Of a stretch of DNA of 64,000 nucleotides, positions 9,643 through 18,636 are shown piece by piece; position 1 is the first letter of the stretch, and each line of letters begins with the position of its first letter. The DNA comes from Clostridium sp. DSM 17811. GTDB taxonomy: Bacteria > Bacillota > Clostridia > Clostridiales > Clostridiaceae. The stretch is from positions 186,001 through 250,000 of the forward strand of contig NZ_JAHLDU010000001.1 of the NCBI RefSeq assembly GCF_018861905.1, given 5' to 3'. The notes below the pieces were generated by a model. That model was not told where the DNA came from. It saw only the letters and a list, made by a program, of their open reading frames with translations, and did no database searches. Made by a program: the position numbers and the translations under genes.

Positions 9643-10566
9643 CTATGATTTGTTTTCAATATAATGTTCAGCATGAGTAGCCGCTATTGCACCGTCTGCT
9701 GAGGCTGTAATTACTTGTCGTAATAACTTCACTCTTATGTCACCCGCTGCATATACTCCTGGTATATTAGTTTTCATATTCTCATCAGTGATAACATCAC
9801 CACGCTCATTCATAGTAATTTTCCCTTTATACAATTCAGATATTGGAAGATATCCTACAAATACAAAACATCCCTCTACTTTTAATTCACTAAGTTCACC
9901 GGTTTTAACATTTTTAAGTACTAAACTTTCTAACATTTCTTTACCTTTAGCTTCCTCAACTATGGTATCCCAAACAAACTTTATTTTTGGATTTTTGAAA
10001 GCTTTTTCTTGAAGTGATTTAGCAGCTCTGAGCTCACTTCTTCTATGTATTACGGTAACAGTTTTCCCAAACTTAGAAAGGTATATAGCTTCAGATATAG
10101 CTGAATCTCCTCCTCCTAACACTGCAATGTCTAAATCTTCAAAAAAGTCAGCATCACAAGTTGCACAATAAGAAACACCCTTACCTCTTAGTTCTGTTTC
10201 ATTCTTAAACCCACTAAGTCTAGGGAACGCTCCTGACGCTATTATAATAGTCTTAGTTTTATAAGTTTTATCCTTGCATTTGATTACTTTAATATCGCCT
10301 TCAAGTTCAACTTCCACTACCTCTTCCCTTGCAAATTGTGTTCCAAACTCTTCTGCTTGCTGCTTCATGCGTTTGCTGAGTGTTGCTCCTGTACAATTTT
10401 CAATAGATCCTGGGTAGTTATCAATTTCATTAGTTGTAGCTACCTGTCCACCAAACTCTGCTCTTTCTATTATTAAAGTATCCATTCTTGATCTTGATGC
10501 ATATAGCCCAGCAGATAATCCTGCAGGTCCCCCGCCAATAATTATAGTATCATAAATATGTTCCAT
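9643..10566 (-). CDS. trxB: Thioredoxin reductase
   Basis: FAD- and NAD(P)H-binding flavoprotein of 307 residues, the normal bacterial length. It has the N-terminal FAD motif IIGGGPAGLSAGLYASR, the redox-active CATC in YCATCDADFF, a second nucleotide motif VLGGGDSAISEA, and the C-terminal GVYAAGDIRVK with the ATAAxHAEHY-like ending. It is the first gene of the trxB-trxA-grdA-like unit and should feed electrons to the adjacent CKVC thioredoxin. ATG follows AGGAGGATTAAGTC. Confidence 0.95.
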   Translation of the reverse strand: MEHIYDTIIIGGGPAGLSAGLYASRSRMDTLIIERAEFGGQVATTNEIDNYPGSIENCTGATLSKRMKQQAEEFGTQFAREEVVEVELEGDIKVIKCKDKTYKTKTIIIASGAFPRLSGFKNETELRGKGVSYCATCDADFFEDLDIAVLGGGDSAISEAIYLSKFGKTVTVIHRRSELRAAKSLQEKAFKNPKIKFVWDTIVEEAKGKEMLESLVLKNVKTGELSELKVEGCFVFVGYLPISELYKGKITMNERGDVITDENMKTNIPGVYAAGDIRVKLLRQVITASADGAIAATHAEHYIENKS

Positions 10567-10655
10567 GACTTAATCCTCCTATCTTTTCACCTTATTTAAA
10601 TTCATTTTTTGTTATGTAATATATACTTACTTACAATATAAAAATGTTTTTCTTT

Positions 10656-11123
10656 TTACTTCATGCCTTTAAACCCTATCTGTCTAAGTGCCTCATATGC
10701 AACGATAGCTACTGTGTTTGAAAGATTAAGCGACCTAGTTGTACTGCTTATCATAGGTACTTTTATACATCTCTCTGGGTCGCTATCACGAACGCTATCT
10801 GGAAGTCCTGACGACTCTCTTCCAAATACTATAAAATCTCCATCTTTATATTCTACATCTGTGTAGAAATTCGATGCCTTTGTTGTAGAAAAATAGAAAG
10901 TTGAATCCTTATATTTTACGCGTAGTTCTTCATATGAATCATGTAACTCTAAATCTAAATAAGGCCAATAATCTAGTCCTGCCCTTTTAAGTTGTTTCTC
11001 CTCTAAACTAAATCCTAAAGGTTTTACAAGATGAAGTTTGCAATCTGTTAAAACGCATGTCCTTCCTATATTACCAGTGTTTTGTGGGATTTCAGGTTGA
11101 AATAATACTATATTTAAATTCAT
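10656..11123 (-). CDS. trmL: tRNA (cytidine/uridine-34 2'-O) methyltransferase
   Basis: SPOUT-class methyltransferase of 155 residues that methylates the wobble ribose of certain leucine tRNAs using S-adenosylmethionine. The characteristic N-terminus NIVLFQPEIPQNTGNIGRTC and the knot motifs FGRESSGLP and RSLNLSNTVAIVAYEALRQ are present. It lies 11 bp downstream of the MutS-like gene on the same strand, so the two are probably cotranscribed. Confidence 0.93.
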   Translation of the reverse strand: MNLNIVLFQPEIPQNTGNIGRTCVLTDCKLHLVKPLGFSLEEKQLKRAGLDYWPYLDLELHDSYEELRVKYKDSTFYFSTTKASNFYTDVEYKDGDFIVFGRESSGLPDSVRDSDPERCIKVPMISSTTRSLNLSNTVAIVAYEALRQIGFKGMK

Positions 11124-11134
11124 AATTAATCCTC

Positions 11135-12691
11135 CTATTTTTCTATTGTCTCAGCTCTTTTATATGCTGCATCTGTTATTGCTTTTGGATAATGCATATA
11201 TTCTAAAAGTTTAATTGCATTTCTTGTTTGTGAAACTCCCTTTTTAATCTTATAGTCAAAGCTTAAACCCTTGTGGTTATCAACCTTTTCACTAAAGTAG
11301 TAAAACTCATAATTTTCTTTTAAAATATCAACTAATTCTCTATCATGTGTAGCTACAATTGAAATACTTTTTCCATTATTTATATATGTTAATATAGCTG
11401 CCGACATAGAAATTTTTTCAATTGGGTTTGTACCTCTAAATATCTCATCAATAGGGCAAAATACAGGTGCTTCCTTTTCTAAAGCTTTGATTATACGTTG
11501 TATAGATTCTACTTCTGCCATAAAGAAACTCTTTCCCTTTGTTAAATCATCATTCGGACTAATTGATGAAACTATGTTAAAGAAAGGTGCTTCATAATCT
11601 TTAGCCAATGCAAAATTAAAACTTTGTGCTAAAATTATATTTACTCCCATCATTCTTAAAAACGTTGATTTTCCAGCCATATTTGTACCTGTAAGCACAA
11701 TTCCGCCTTTTTTTATGTTAATTGAGTTAGGAACAGCATTCTCTATAAGAGGATGTACCCCATCCTTTATATTCAAACTAATCGTCTTTGTAAACTTAGG
11801 TTTTACACACTGCTCCTTCAGATTATGTTCGTAACCTGAAATTGAGATTAATGCTTCTAATTCCCCAACAATGTAGTAAAGATCCATTAACCTTTCTTTT
11901 TCTCTTTTTATTTTATGAGATATAGAGTAATAGGTTGTTTCCTCTAAAAGAAAAATAACAGAAATGAATTCAAAAACACCTCCCCACATATTTATAATTC
12001 CTATTGTTTTTGTACTCAAATCTATGTCTTTCATACCTTTAAGAAGCTCTTTTATCTTATCTTTGTAATAAAGAATTTCTTTATCATTTATACTTGCTAT
12101 TTTTTTAGCTGCCTTAATATTCTTTTGCAAATAGAATATACCATTAGACTTAATTGCCCTTACTTCTGTAGAATTTATAATCATATTAATTGAACCTATA
12201 GCAAATAATAATATCATATATTTAGGACTTGCAAATATTGCAAGTAAAATCGCTATCGCTGGTATTACCTTGCCTAGAATGCTGTACACATAATATTTAG
12301 TTTTATTTATGATAAGGTCAGTTTCAATCATATCTAAAAAACTATTTTTAGTATCACTATTTAATTCAAAAAAAATACACTGAAGAGTCTCTCGAAGCTT
12401 CGTATTTTCTTTAATAGACTGAATCAATTTTCCTCTTTCTTTTAGCTTATCTTCCTTCATTAGAGGATTTCTAAGCATTGAGTATAAAGACGCTTCTCCA
12501 GGACTGCTATATGATCTATCCAGCTTTTCATACACCTTATTCATATCTAAATCATCCCATGTCTGATCGTCTATTGTGTATTCACTCCTTTCACGCATGG
12601 TAAAAAACTTCTTAGCCTTCTCAATGTTTCTTGTCTTATCCGCATCTTTATTATAATCTTTTCTTATTGATCCTAAATATTTGTTAATCAT
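11135..12691 (-). CDS. MutS-family ATPase with membrane segments
   Basis: 518 residues. The C-terminal third is a MutS domain V ATPase: Walker A GTNMAGKSTFLRMMG, a Walker B-like FCPIDEIFRGTNP, and the signature ISMSAAILTYI. The N-terminal half lacks the mismatch-recognition domain and instead contains hydrophobic stretches near residues 133-175 and 228-250 that look membrane-spanning. This architecture is known in Bacillota as a MutS-related protein of unknown function, so a role in mismatch repair should not be assumed. The ATG follows AGGAGC, and trmL follows closely. Confidence 0.85.
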   Translation of the reverse strand: MINKYLGSIRKDYNKDADKTRNIEKAKKFFTMRERSEYTIDDQTWDDLDMNKVYEKLDRSYSSPGEASLYSMLRNPLMKEDKLKERGKLIQSIKENTKLRETLQCIFFELNSDTKNSFLDMIETDLIINKTKYYVYSILGKVIPAIAILLAIFASPKYMILLFAIGSINMIINSTEVRAIKSNGIFYLQKNIKAAKKIASINDKEILYYKDKIKELLKGMKDIDLSTKTIGIINMWGGVFEFISVIFLLEETTYYSISHKIKREKERLMDLYYIVGELEALISISGYEHNLKEQCVKPKFTKTISLNIKDGVHPLIENAVPNSINIKKGGIVLTGTNMAGKSTFLRMMGVNIILAQSFNFALAKDYEAPFFNIVSSISPNDDLTKGKSFFMAEVESIQRIIKALEKEAPVFCPIDEIFRGTNPIEKISMSAAILTYINNGKSISIVATHDRELVDILKENYEFYYFSEKVDNHKGLSFDYKIKKGVSQTRNAIKLLEYMHYPKAITDAAYKRAETIEK

Positions 12692-12747
12692 AGTACAATG
12701 CTCCTTTAGATTTTTTTAATGTTCACTTTAGTTTAATCAAACTGCTA

Positions 12748-14094
12748 TTATTTCTTAGTTCCAACTTTCTTAACTTCATTTATAACGTGGAACGTATCTT
12801 TATTTATAATTTCAGTATTAACTAACTTTCCATTTTCATAAGTTTTTCTAGTCACTTTAACCTTAAAACCTGCATAACCTGTCTTTACAATCTCACTTTG
12901 ACCCTGATACATTGTTGGGTCTTGTATAGTTTCTGTTTTAGGGTCCGTAGGTTCCGACACCTCATTTACTATTTCATAAGTTCTTTTAGTTAATGTAGAG
13001 TTAGAATATATATTGAAATGTATGTTTCCATTTGACAAAAGGCCTTCAATATATATTGGATACTCCAATGTATTTTTAAACTTATAATCAAGATTTCCAT
13101 AATCAACTGTAGCATCTTGTCCCTTCGGAATATAACCCGATGATATTGTATGATGAATTCTTTCTACAGAAACAATCGAAGTTGAGAGCATTGCATTATA
13201 CAAAGTAGATGAGACTTGACATATGCCTCCGCCTAACCCCTGTTCCAATTTATCACCAATTATTACACCTGCTGCCTTGTACCCTCTTAAAGCAGTTCTC
13301 TCTCCTACAACATCATTAAAACTAAAAACATCTCCTGGCATAAGTAGTTTCCCATTTATACTCCCAGTTGCTAATGCTATATTTGTCGCTCTACCTTCTG
13401 ATGAGCTTCCAAAGTTAGTAGTATAACTTGATATTCTTGTATTTATTGTCTTTAATGCAGCCTCTGAAATTTTAGGTTTTATGTCCTTAACCGCAGCCTT
13501 TATATAGGCATCATCCTTGGATACGCCAACATCAATTTTGCTTTTAATATCGTTTTTTAATTTGTCTACTTCTAATTGCTTTCCAATGACATCATTTGTA
13601 ACAACAAATTGTCCACCGCTCTCCTTAGCTATAGTTGCATTCTTTGCCTTTTTATCTATCTCTTTAGCTATTCCCTTTAATATTTTGTCAACAGCCTTAT
13701 CATTATATTCAAAGGTTAGTTTTATTTGTTTACTCACAGGATGTGTTATGGCTTTGTATTTTTGAAACATATTCCTATCTTTCCCATAAGTTAATGCTTG
13801 CTCTACTGCTTGGTCAACATTGTACTTTGCCTCTACCATTTTATAGTCGACTATATATTTTTTTTCATCAGTTACTATAGTAATTTTTTTCTTCATGACC
13901 TTACTAGCATATTTGTCATTAATTATCGTTTGCGCTTCTTTCCTAGTTTTACCTGTTAAATCTTCATTTTCAATTTTAACTCCAGGTAAAATCAAAGAAT
14001 CCCAATATTTCACTCTAATATAAGAGTAGCCACTAAATGTAAATGTACTAAATAAGATTAAAACTCCTATTATTATAATTGCCTTTTTTTTCAT
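12748..14094 (-). CDS. VanW-family protein with YoaR-like putative peptidoglycan-binding domain
   Basis: 448 residues with an N-terminal signal/anchor (residues about 3-25) and then an alpha/beta region resembling the PG_binding_4 (YoaR) domain (roughly 45-220). The VanW domain (about 230-370) includes GRATNIALATGSINGKLLMPGDVFSFNDVVG and GGGICQVSSTLYNA. A Gly-rich C-terminal G5-like segment ends the protein. It is probably extracytoplasmic and cell-wall associated. VanW is named from vancomycin clusters, but its biochemical role is not established. It stands alone, divergent from the M42 peptidase. Confidence 0.88.
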   Translation of the reverse strand: MKKKAIIIIGVLILFSTFTFSGYSYIRVKYWDSLILPGVKIENEDLTGKTRKEAQTIINDKYASKVMKKKITIVTDEKKYIVDYKMVEAKYNVDQAVEQALTYGKDRNMFQKYKAITHPVSKQIKLTFEYNDKAVDKILKGIAKEIDKKAKNATIAKESGGQFVVTNDVIGKQLEVDKLKNDIKSKIDVGVSKDDAYIKAAVKDIKPKISEAALKTINTRISSYTTNFGSSSEGRATNIALATGSINGKLLMPGDVFSFNDVVGERTALRGYKAAGVIIGDKLEQGLGGGICQVSSTLYNAMLSTSIVSVERIHHTISSGYIPKGQDATVDYGNLDYKFKNTLEYPIYIEGLLSNGNIHFNIYSNSTLTKRTYEIVNEVSEPTDPKTETIQDPTMYQGQSEIVKTGYAGFKVKVTRKTYENGKLVNTEIINKDTFHVINEVKKVGTKK

Positions 14095-14293
14095 CTATAA
14101 TCTCCTTTTATACTCATAAATATTATACTACAAAGAAGTCGATATTCCTATATGCTACTAACGTCATGCAAATCTAAGTTTGACTTTTTTCTTTTTCTTA
14201 TTTATCGACTTTAAATTCACAATCTTGTATTAATTCATCATCTTCTATGGTAAAATTATACTTATATTAATCTTATTTTGAAGGAGTGATAAT

Positions 14294-15334
14294 TTGAATT
14301 ATAATGAAGATAAAATTAAATATTATTTAAAGAATATCCTTTCAATTTCTAGTCCCTCAGGGTTTACAGAGAACATTATGAAGTACATAAAAGAAGAGCT
14401 AGACATTTTAAAGGTGCCATATTTTGTTACTAATAAAGGTGCAGTTATAGCAACACTAAAAGGTGAAAACAACGATTTTCAAAGAACACTTTCTGCACAT
14501 GTTGATACACTTGGAGCAATGGTTAAAAAAATTAATCCAAGCGGTTCACTCTCACTAGACCCTATCGGTGGATATATGATGAATTCAATAGAAGGTGAAA
14601 ATTGCACTATAGAAACTATTGATGGCAAATCTTTTACAGGCACTATTCAAAGTATAAAGCCTTCAGTCCATATTAGCGGAGATGACGCTCGGGGACTTAA
14701 GAGAACCCCTGAGAATATGGAAATAATTCTTGATGAAAAAATATCTACAAAAAAAGAGGTAGAAGATTTAGGTTTAAGCGTTGGTGACTTTATTTGTTTT
14801 GATGCAAGAACCATTTTTACTGAAAAAGGATTTGTGAAATCTAGGCATCTAGATGATAAAGCTAGCGTTGCAATACTACTTTATGCTATCAAATATATAA
14901 TAGATAACAACATAAAACTTCCATATACAACAAATATATTTATTAGCAATTATGAAGAAGTTGGACATGGAGCCTCTGCATCCATACCAGAAAAAACTAA
15001 AGAATTTGTGTCTGTAGATATGGGTTGCCCGGGGCTTGATCAAAATTCTTCTGAATACAGTGTATGTATTTGTGCTAAAGATTCATCAGGACCTTATGAT
15101 CTAAAACTTAGAAAGAAATTAACGCAAATATGCAAAAAAGAAAAAATTGATTACAAGGTTGATGTTTATCCACACTATGGTTCTGATGCATCTGCAGCTT
15201 TAAGAGCTGGATGGGACATAAAAGCAGCCTTAATTGGTGCTGGGATTTTTGCTTCACATGGCTATGAAAGAACTCATATGGATTCAATATTAAACACGCT
15301 AAATTTAATAATAAAATACTGTATTCAAGAATAA
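14294..15334 (+). CDS. M42 family metallo-aminopeptidase
   Basis: Cytoplasmic dinuclear metal aminopeptidase related to glutamyl aminopeptidase/endoglucanase M, 346 residues. Metal and catalytic motifs are visible: the SAHVDTLGAMV His-Asp motif, the bridging Asp in SRHLDDKASVA, the EEVGHGA glutamate pair, the metal Asp in VDMGCPG, and the C-terminal ASHGYERTHMDS His. The start is TTG behind AAGGAGTGATAA. It is monocistronic and ends at a strong hairpin (15347-15375). Confidence 0.93.
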   Translation: MNYNEDKIKYYLKNILSISSPSGFTENIMKYIKEELDILKVPYFVTNKGAVIATLKGENNDFQRTLSAHVDTLGAMVKKINPSGSLSLDPIGGYMMNSIEGENCTIETIDGKSFTGTIQSIKPSVHISGDDARGLKRTPENMEIILDEKISTKKEVEDLGLSVGDFICFDARTIFTEKGFVKSRHLDDKASVAILLYAIKYIIDNNIKLPYTTNIFISNYEEVGHGASASIPEKTKEFVSVDMGCPGLDQNSSEYSVCICAKDSSGPYDLKLRKKLTQICKKEKIDYKVDVYPHYGSDASAALRAGWDIKAALIGAGIFASHGYERTHMDSILNTLNLIIKYCIQE

Positions 15335-15343
15335 AGTAACTTT

Positions 15344-15377
15344 AAAAGGCTAGACAATTACAATTGTCTAGCCTTCT
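15344..15377. terminator. Bidirectional terminator between the M42 peptidase and the propeller gene
   Basis: AAGGCTAGACAATTG-type stem: AGGCTAGACAA and TTGTCTAGCCT flank a short loop and are followed by TCTAAAATAAC. It sits between two convergent genes. Confidence 0.7.
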
Positions 15378-15387
15378 AAAATAACTT

Positions 15388-16842
15388 TTAATTATCTAAC
15401 TTAAAATTAGTCACGACCCTATCCCCTGTTTCATTATCCACTTTAATAACGTGCACTTCTTTATTATCTAAACTCCAAATACTATCACAATAACTGTATT
15501 GACTAGTTGCATCTAACCCACTAGTATCCTCTACATTTCGTATAGCTCCTGACCAAGACTCAGTACTGCTATCTGCAATTGATCCATTATCCGTTATGCT
15601 ATAAGATTTATCTGCTAATATGTTATAAACACATAAAGTAGAAATTGTTTTTTCGGTAGGTGTTACCTTTGCAAAGCTCGTCATTCTTGAAAAAGTAGCC
15701 ATTTTTGCAAAACCTGCTGTTTTTACAGTACTTATATCTGGGCTTTGTGTTTCTATTCCTTCTTTTACATAACTAATTAGATTGTCATCATTAGAGAAAG
15801 CAGGATACTTACCGTTAGCAACATAACTACTAGTATTATCTTTTAAATTTTGAATAAATATTTGACCTTTAGACTCATACAGTAATTTTTTTCCGTTTTT
15901 GGACACCATAGGATTTTTACCATCCGCAATCTTAGTAGATACCTTTCCATTTTCACTAGATAAATAGATAGCACCATTTTCTAGAGCTACTTTATTTGCT
16001 TTAAAATAAATTATTTGGCCACTAGGTGTAAAATTGGGCTTATTAACTACTTGTGTCTTATCACTATAGGCTATTAACATCTTCTCGTTTGAAGATTTTA
16101 AATCTTTTATATATATGCCGTCATCTTTAACACTAGCTAATTTCGTTGCGTCGATAGAGTACCTTGGATCATATGTTGTTAATGCAACAAGAGGTGCACT
16201 TGGAACATCTATCGTTGGTTTTGTAACTATTTCTGGGATAACTGTTTCCGTTATAACAGGTTTAACCTCAGTCCCTTGGCCTTGATTTGTTTGGGCATCA
16301 TTATTATCATGATTTACAACTCCCGTGATAGCGTTATTAGGAATAATATTCTGTGCCAAAAGATTATTTATAGGCTTCTTAACGTTATTACCACTTAGGA
16401 CATCACTCACGCTACCTGCGTTTCCTTTTATTACTGCTAATTGTTTGTTTTTATAATTATTATTTATCATATCGTCTAAAATCTTTAATCCATTTGCTTG
16501 CTTACTACTATCCTCAAGTGATCCTTTTGGACTTATAGCTGGAATAGCTGGAATAGCTGAATTAGTTATTCCTTTGGACCTTGTAAATATATTTTTATTT
16601 TGAATATCAATAGCCTTAAATATTGATCCACTAACAAACACGCAAATTACAAAACCCGAAGCTATTTTAAAATATTTATTTTTCATAAAGTTGCTTTTAT
16701 GTTTAGGCTGCTTTGTAATATTGTTATACTTATCTGCAAACATTATTTTATTTTTTAAATCTGATTTAAATTCCTCATCAATAACGATCTTTGCTGCATC
16801 ATTACACAATGATTTCTCAATATTGTTTTCATTTATTTCCAA
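15388..16842 (-). CDS. Membrane-anchored beta-propeller protein, putative sigma-factor partner
   Basis: 484 residues. A short cytoplasmic N-terminus (about 1-55) precedes a single hydrophobic segment near 58-77 and a low-complexity linker rich in Asn, Pro and Val. The extracytoplasmic part carries TolB/WD40-like strands, for example repeated KxPMVSKNGKKLLYES and KYPAFSNDDNLISYV units. Its start overlaps the end of the ECF sigma gene by 14 nt. This coupling and the topology suggest an anti-sigma or sensor protein. It has no recognisable zinc anti-sigma motif, so the function is inferred from position only. Confidence 0.7.
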   Translation of the reverse strand: MEINENNIEKSLCNDAAKIVIDEEFKSDLKNKIMFADKYNNITKQPKHKSNFMKNKYFKIASGFVICVFVSGSIFKAIDIQNKNIFTRSKGITNSAIPAIPAISPKGSLEDSSKQANGLKILDDMINNNYKNKQLAVIKGNAGSVSDVLSGNNVKKPINNLLAQNIIPNNAITGVVNHDNNDAQTNQGQGTEVKPVITETVIPEIVTKPTIDVPSAPLVALTTYDPRYSIDATKLASVKDDGIYIKDLKSSNEKMLIAYSDKTQVVNKPNFTPSGQIIYFKANKVALENGAIYLSSENGKVSTKIADGKNPMVSKNGKKLLYESKGQIFIQNLKDNTSSYVANGKYPAFSNDDNLISYVKEGIETQSPDISTVKTAGFAKMATFSRMTSFAKVTPTEKTISTLCVYNILADKSYSITDNGSIADSSTESWSGAIRNVEDTSGLDATSQYSYCDSIWSLDNKEVHVIKVDNETGDRVVTNFKLDN

Positions 16843-17341
16843 TTACATCACCTCCTAAACTATGTTCATAACTTTTCTTAATTTTCTTTATAGCTCTAGA
16901 AATGGTTGACTTAACAGTACTTTCTGTTATATCTACCGCCTCTGCAATTTCCCTGAATTTTAGACCACCATAAAACCTCAAATAAAGCATTTTTTTCGTT
17001 TCTTCTGGTAATATATCAATTATTTTCTTTACACCTTCAAATTCATCTCTAATAGCTATATTTTCATATCCAAAATCCTCGTCGCCTCTATCCAAAAAGC
17101 TTTCTATAGGAATTACTTTACTGTTTTTTCTATAAAAATCTATAATAGTATTATGAGCTATTTTAAATATCCAATTCTTGCTTGCTTCTACCTCAGTAAT
17201 TTTATCCTTGTTCTCATATATTTTAGTAAACACAGTAGCAATTATATCTTCTGCATTCCATTTGTTTTTTACAGAAACAAAAATGTATCTATAAACGCAA
17301 TTGTAGTACATGTCATACAGCTGTTCAAACTTACTTGGCAT
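16829..17341 (-). CDS. ECF-type RNA polymerase sigma factor
   Basis: 170 residues with the two conserved sigma-70 regions only. Region 2 lies at about residues 5-70 (YRYIFVSVKNKWNAEDIIATVF), and region 4 at about 105-155, including LPEETKKMLYLRFYGGLKFREIAEAV and an HTH STVKSTISRAIKKI. The spacer lacks region 3, as expected for the extracytoplasmic-function class. It is translationally coupled to the membrane propeller protein. Its leader has nested hairpins (17382-17451). Confidence 0.92.
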   Translation of the reverse strand: MPSKFEQLYDMYYNCVYRYIFVSVKNKWNAEDIIATVFTKIYENKDKITEVEASKNWIFKIAHNTIIDFYRKNSKVIPIESFLDRGDEDFGYENIAIRDEFEGVKKIIDILPEETKKMLYLRFYGGLKFREIAEAVDITESTVKSTISRAIKKIKKSYEHSLGGDVIGNK

Positions 17342-17381
17342 TAAGCAGTACCCCCATCATAATTTGTTTTCATATAAATAC

Positions 17382-17451
17382 AACTGGTTTTAAAAAAACA
17401 TTTCACATAATATACGTGAAACCTTATATTTAGTTGCATGCTTTACCAGTT
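17382..17451 (-). promoter_or_regulatory. Folded leader of the ECF sigma gene, terminator-like
   Basis: On the minus strand AACTGGT pairs with ACCAGTT around an inner hairpin TTTCAC/GTGAAA that is followed by TGTTTTTTT. It ends about 40 bp upstream of the sigma start. It could attenuate the operon or be the end of an upstream transcript. Nothing else is recognisable between 17452 and 17609, which is very AT-rich. Confidence 0.4.
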
Positions 17452-17609
17452 TTTATGTAAAATATGTATGAAATATGTGTTAAATGTTCACACATACTTA
17501 TTAATATTATACCATAATATTAATAAGTCTATTGTATATGGAAATATAATTATATACTTCCATATTAACAATAACTTATAATAAAACATAAAGTTTTACA
17601 ACCATTTAT

Positions 17610-17804
17610 AAAAAAGCCACTTGGTAAACTTTATTTACCAGGTAGCTCCTGTGAAATTTATCATGATGATTAATCATCTCCTTGGGAGCTGCAGTGCTAA
17701 CGACTTCAGAAGGAGATTTAGAGATCCACTTAAGTTTTCATTTTGTTACAGTATATATCCTCACTTATAAAGGTGGGAGACTTTCCTTCTGAAATGTCGT
17801 TAAG
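17610..17804 (-). ncRNA. Strongly structured RNA region of unknown class, ending in a terminator
   Basis: Read on the minus strand, starting right after the SleB-like stop codon. One long stem pairs 17784-17802 with 17698-17714 (17 bp with a 2-nt bulge). A second pairs 17685-17690 with 17644-17649 and encloses the palindrome GATGATTAATCATC. An intrinsic terminator follows at 17616-17646 (12 of 13 pairs) with a T6 run. It may be a 3' UTR, an independent small RNA, or a remnant of a mobile element. No known riboswitch core was recognised. Confidence 0.5.
17616..17646 (-). terminator. Intrinsic terminator of the structured RNA / SleB-like transcript
   Basis: On the minus strand GCTACCTGGTAAA pairs with TTTACCAAGTGGC around TAAAG, with only one mismatch, and TTTTTT follows. 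Its 5' arm overlaps by three bases the closing arm of the neighbouring 6-bp stem. Confidence 0.8.
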
Positions 17805-18518
17805 TTAGCTACAAAATCTATGTTTACCAATTACTTTTATAAGTGTACGTGACCATATCCACTTATTCGTACTTGTCGCAGGATTGAAATAGAATACAGC
17901 ACCTCCAGAAGGATCCCACCCATTTAGTGCATCTCTTGCAGCCCTTATAGAACTTTCTTCAATTTTTGCATTTATTTGTCCATCCACAATCGCCGTGAAT
18001 GCACCTGGTTGATAAATTACTCCTGCTATTGTAGATGGAAATCTTGCATCTCTTGTTCTATTTAAAATCGTTGCTCCGACAGCCACCTGCCCCTCATATG
18101 GTTCTCCTCTAGCCTCTCCATTTATAAGTTTAGCTACTAAATCCACATCCTTATTATTCGTTACATTTTTGTTAGAAGGCGACCCAGAGGCCTGCGTACT
18201 AGACGGAAGACCTATAGCTGCGAGTGTTGAATTTCCTGCCATTCCGTCTACTTTTAATCCATTACTTTTTTGAAAAGACTTAACGGAAAGATATGTACTG
18301 TAGCCATATATTCCATCGACACTTTCCTTATAATATCCCCACTTTTTTAATTTAGTTTGAATTTGTTTAACTTGTTCTCCACGCGCGCCATATTTATAAA
18401 CCTGTGCTATAGCTTGATTAGTATAAATATTAAAATAAACTTCATTTGAAAAATATGCTATTAAGATAATCATAACTACAGCGCTACATCTTTTGAGTAA
18501 ATGTTTTTTAAGCCTCAA
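17805..18518 (-). CDS. SleB-like cell wall hydrolase with peptidoglycan-binding domain
   Basis: 237 residues. The N-terminal hydrophobic segment (about 10-30) is a signal or anchor. A PG_binding_1 repeat follows (about 42-95, GARGEQVKQIQTKLKKWGYY...VDGIYGYST). A Ser/Asn linker leads to a Hydrolase_2 domain (about 125-237) with LINGEARGEPYEGQVAVGATILNR and the catalytic-type Glu in GEARGE. Relatives are spore-cortex-lytic transglycosylases such as SleB. No ypeB follows, so vegetative wall or germination use is open. The start is TTG behind AAGGAGG. Confidence 0.9.
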   Translation of the reverse strand: MRLKKHLLKRCSAVVMIILIAYFSNEVYFNIYTNQAIAQVYKYGARGEQVKQIQTKLKKWGYYKESVDGIYGYSTYLSVKSFQKSNGLKVDGMAGNSTLAAIGLPSSTQASGSPSNKNVTNNKDVDLVAKLINGEARGEPYEGQVAVGATILNRTRDARFPSTIAGVIYQPGAFTAIVDGQINAKIEESSIRAARDALNGWDPSGGAVFYFNPATSTNKWIWSRTLIKVIGKHRFCS

Positions 18519-18590
18519 ACCTATTCCTCCTTAAATAACAATATATAAATGTCATTAATGGTATTAGTTTGTGCTTAATTCCAAAAAAAA

Positions 18591-18636
18591 TACACTATGC
18601 TACTATAAGGCACAGTGTATTTCTTTATATAATTTT
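18591..18636 (-). terminator. Hairpin after the PRC/MgtE_N/CBS gene
   Basis: AATACACTATGC and the facing GGCACAGTGTATT form a stem between the two minus-strand genes. On the minus strand it is followed by TTTTTTTTGG, consistent with termination after the CBS gene. Confidence 0.6.
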
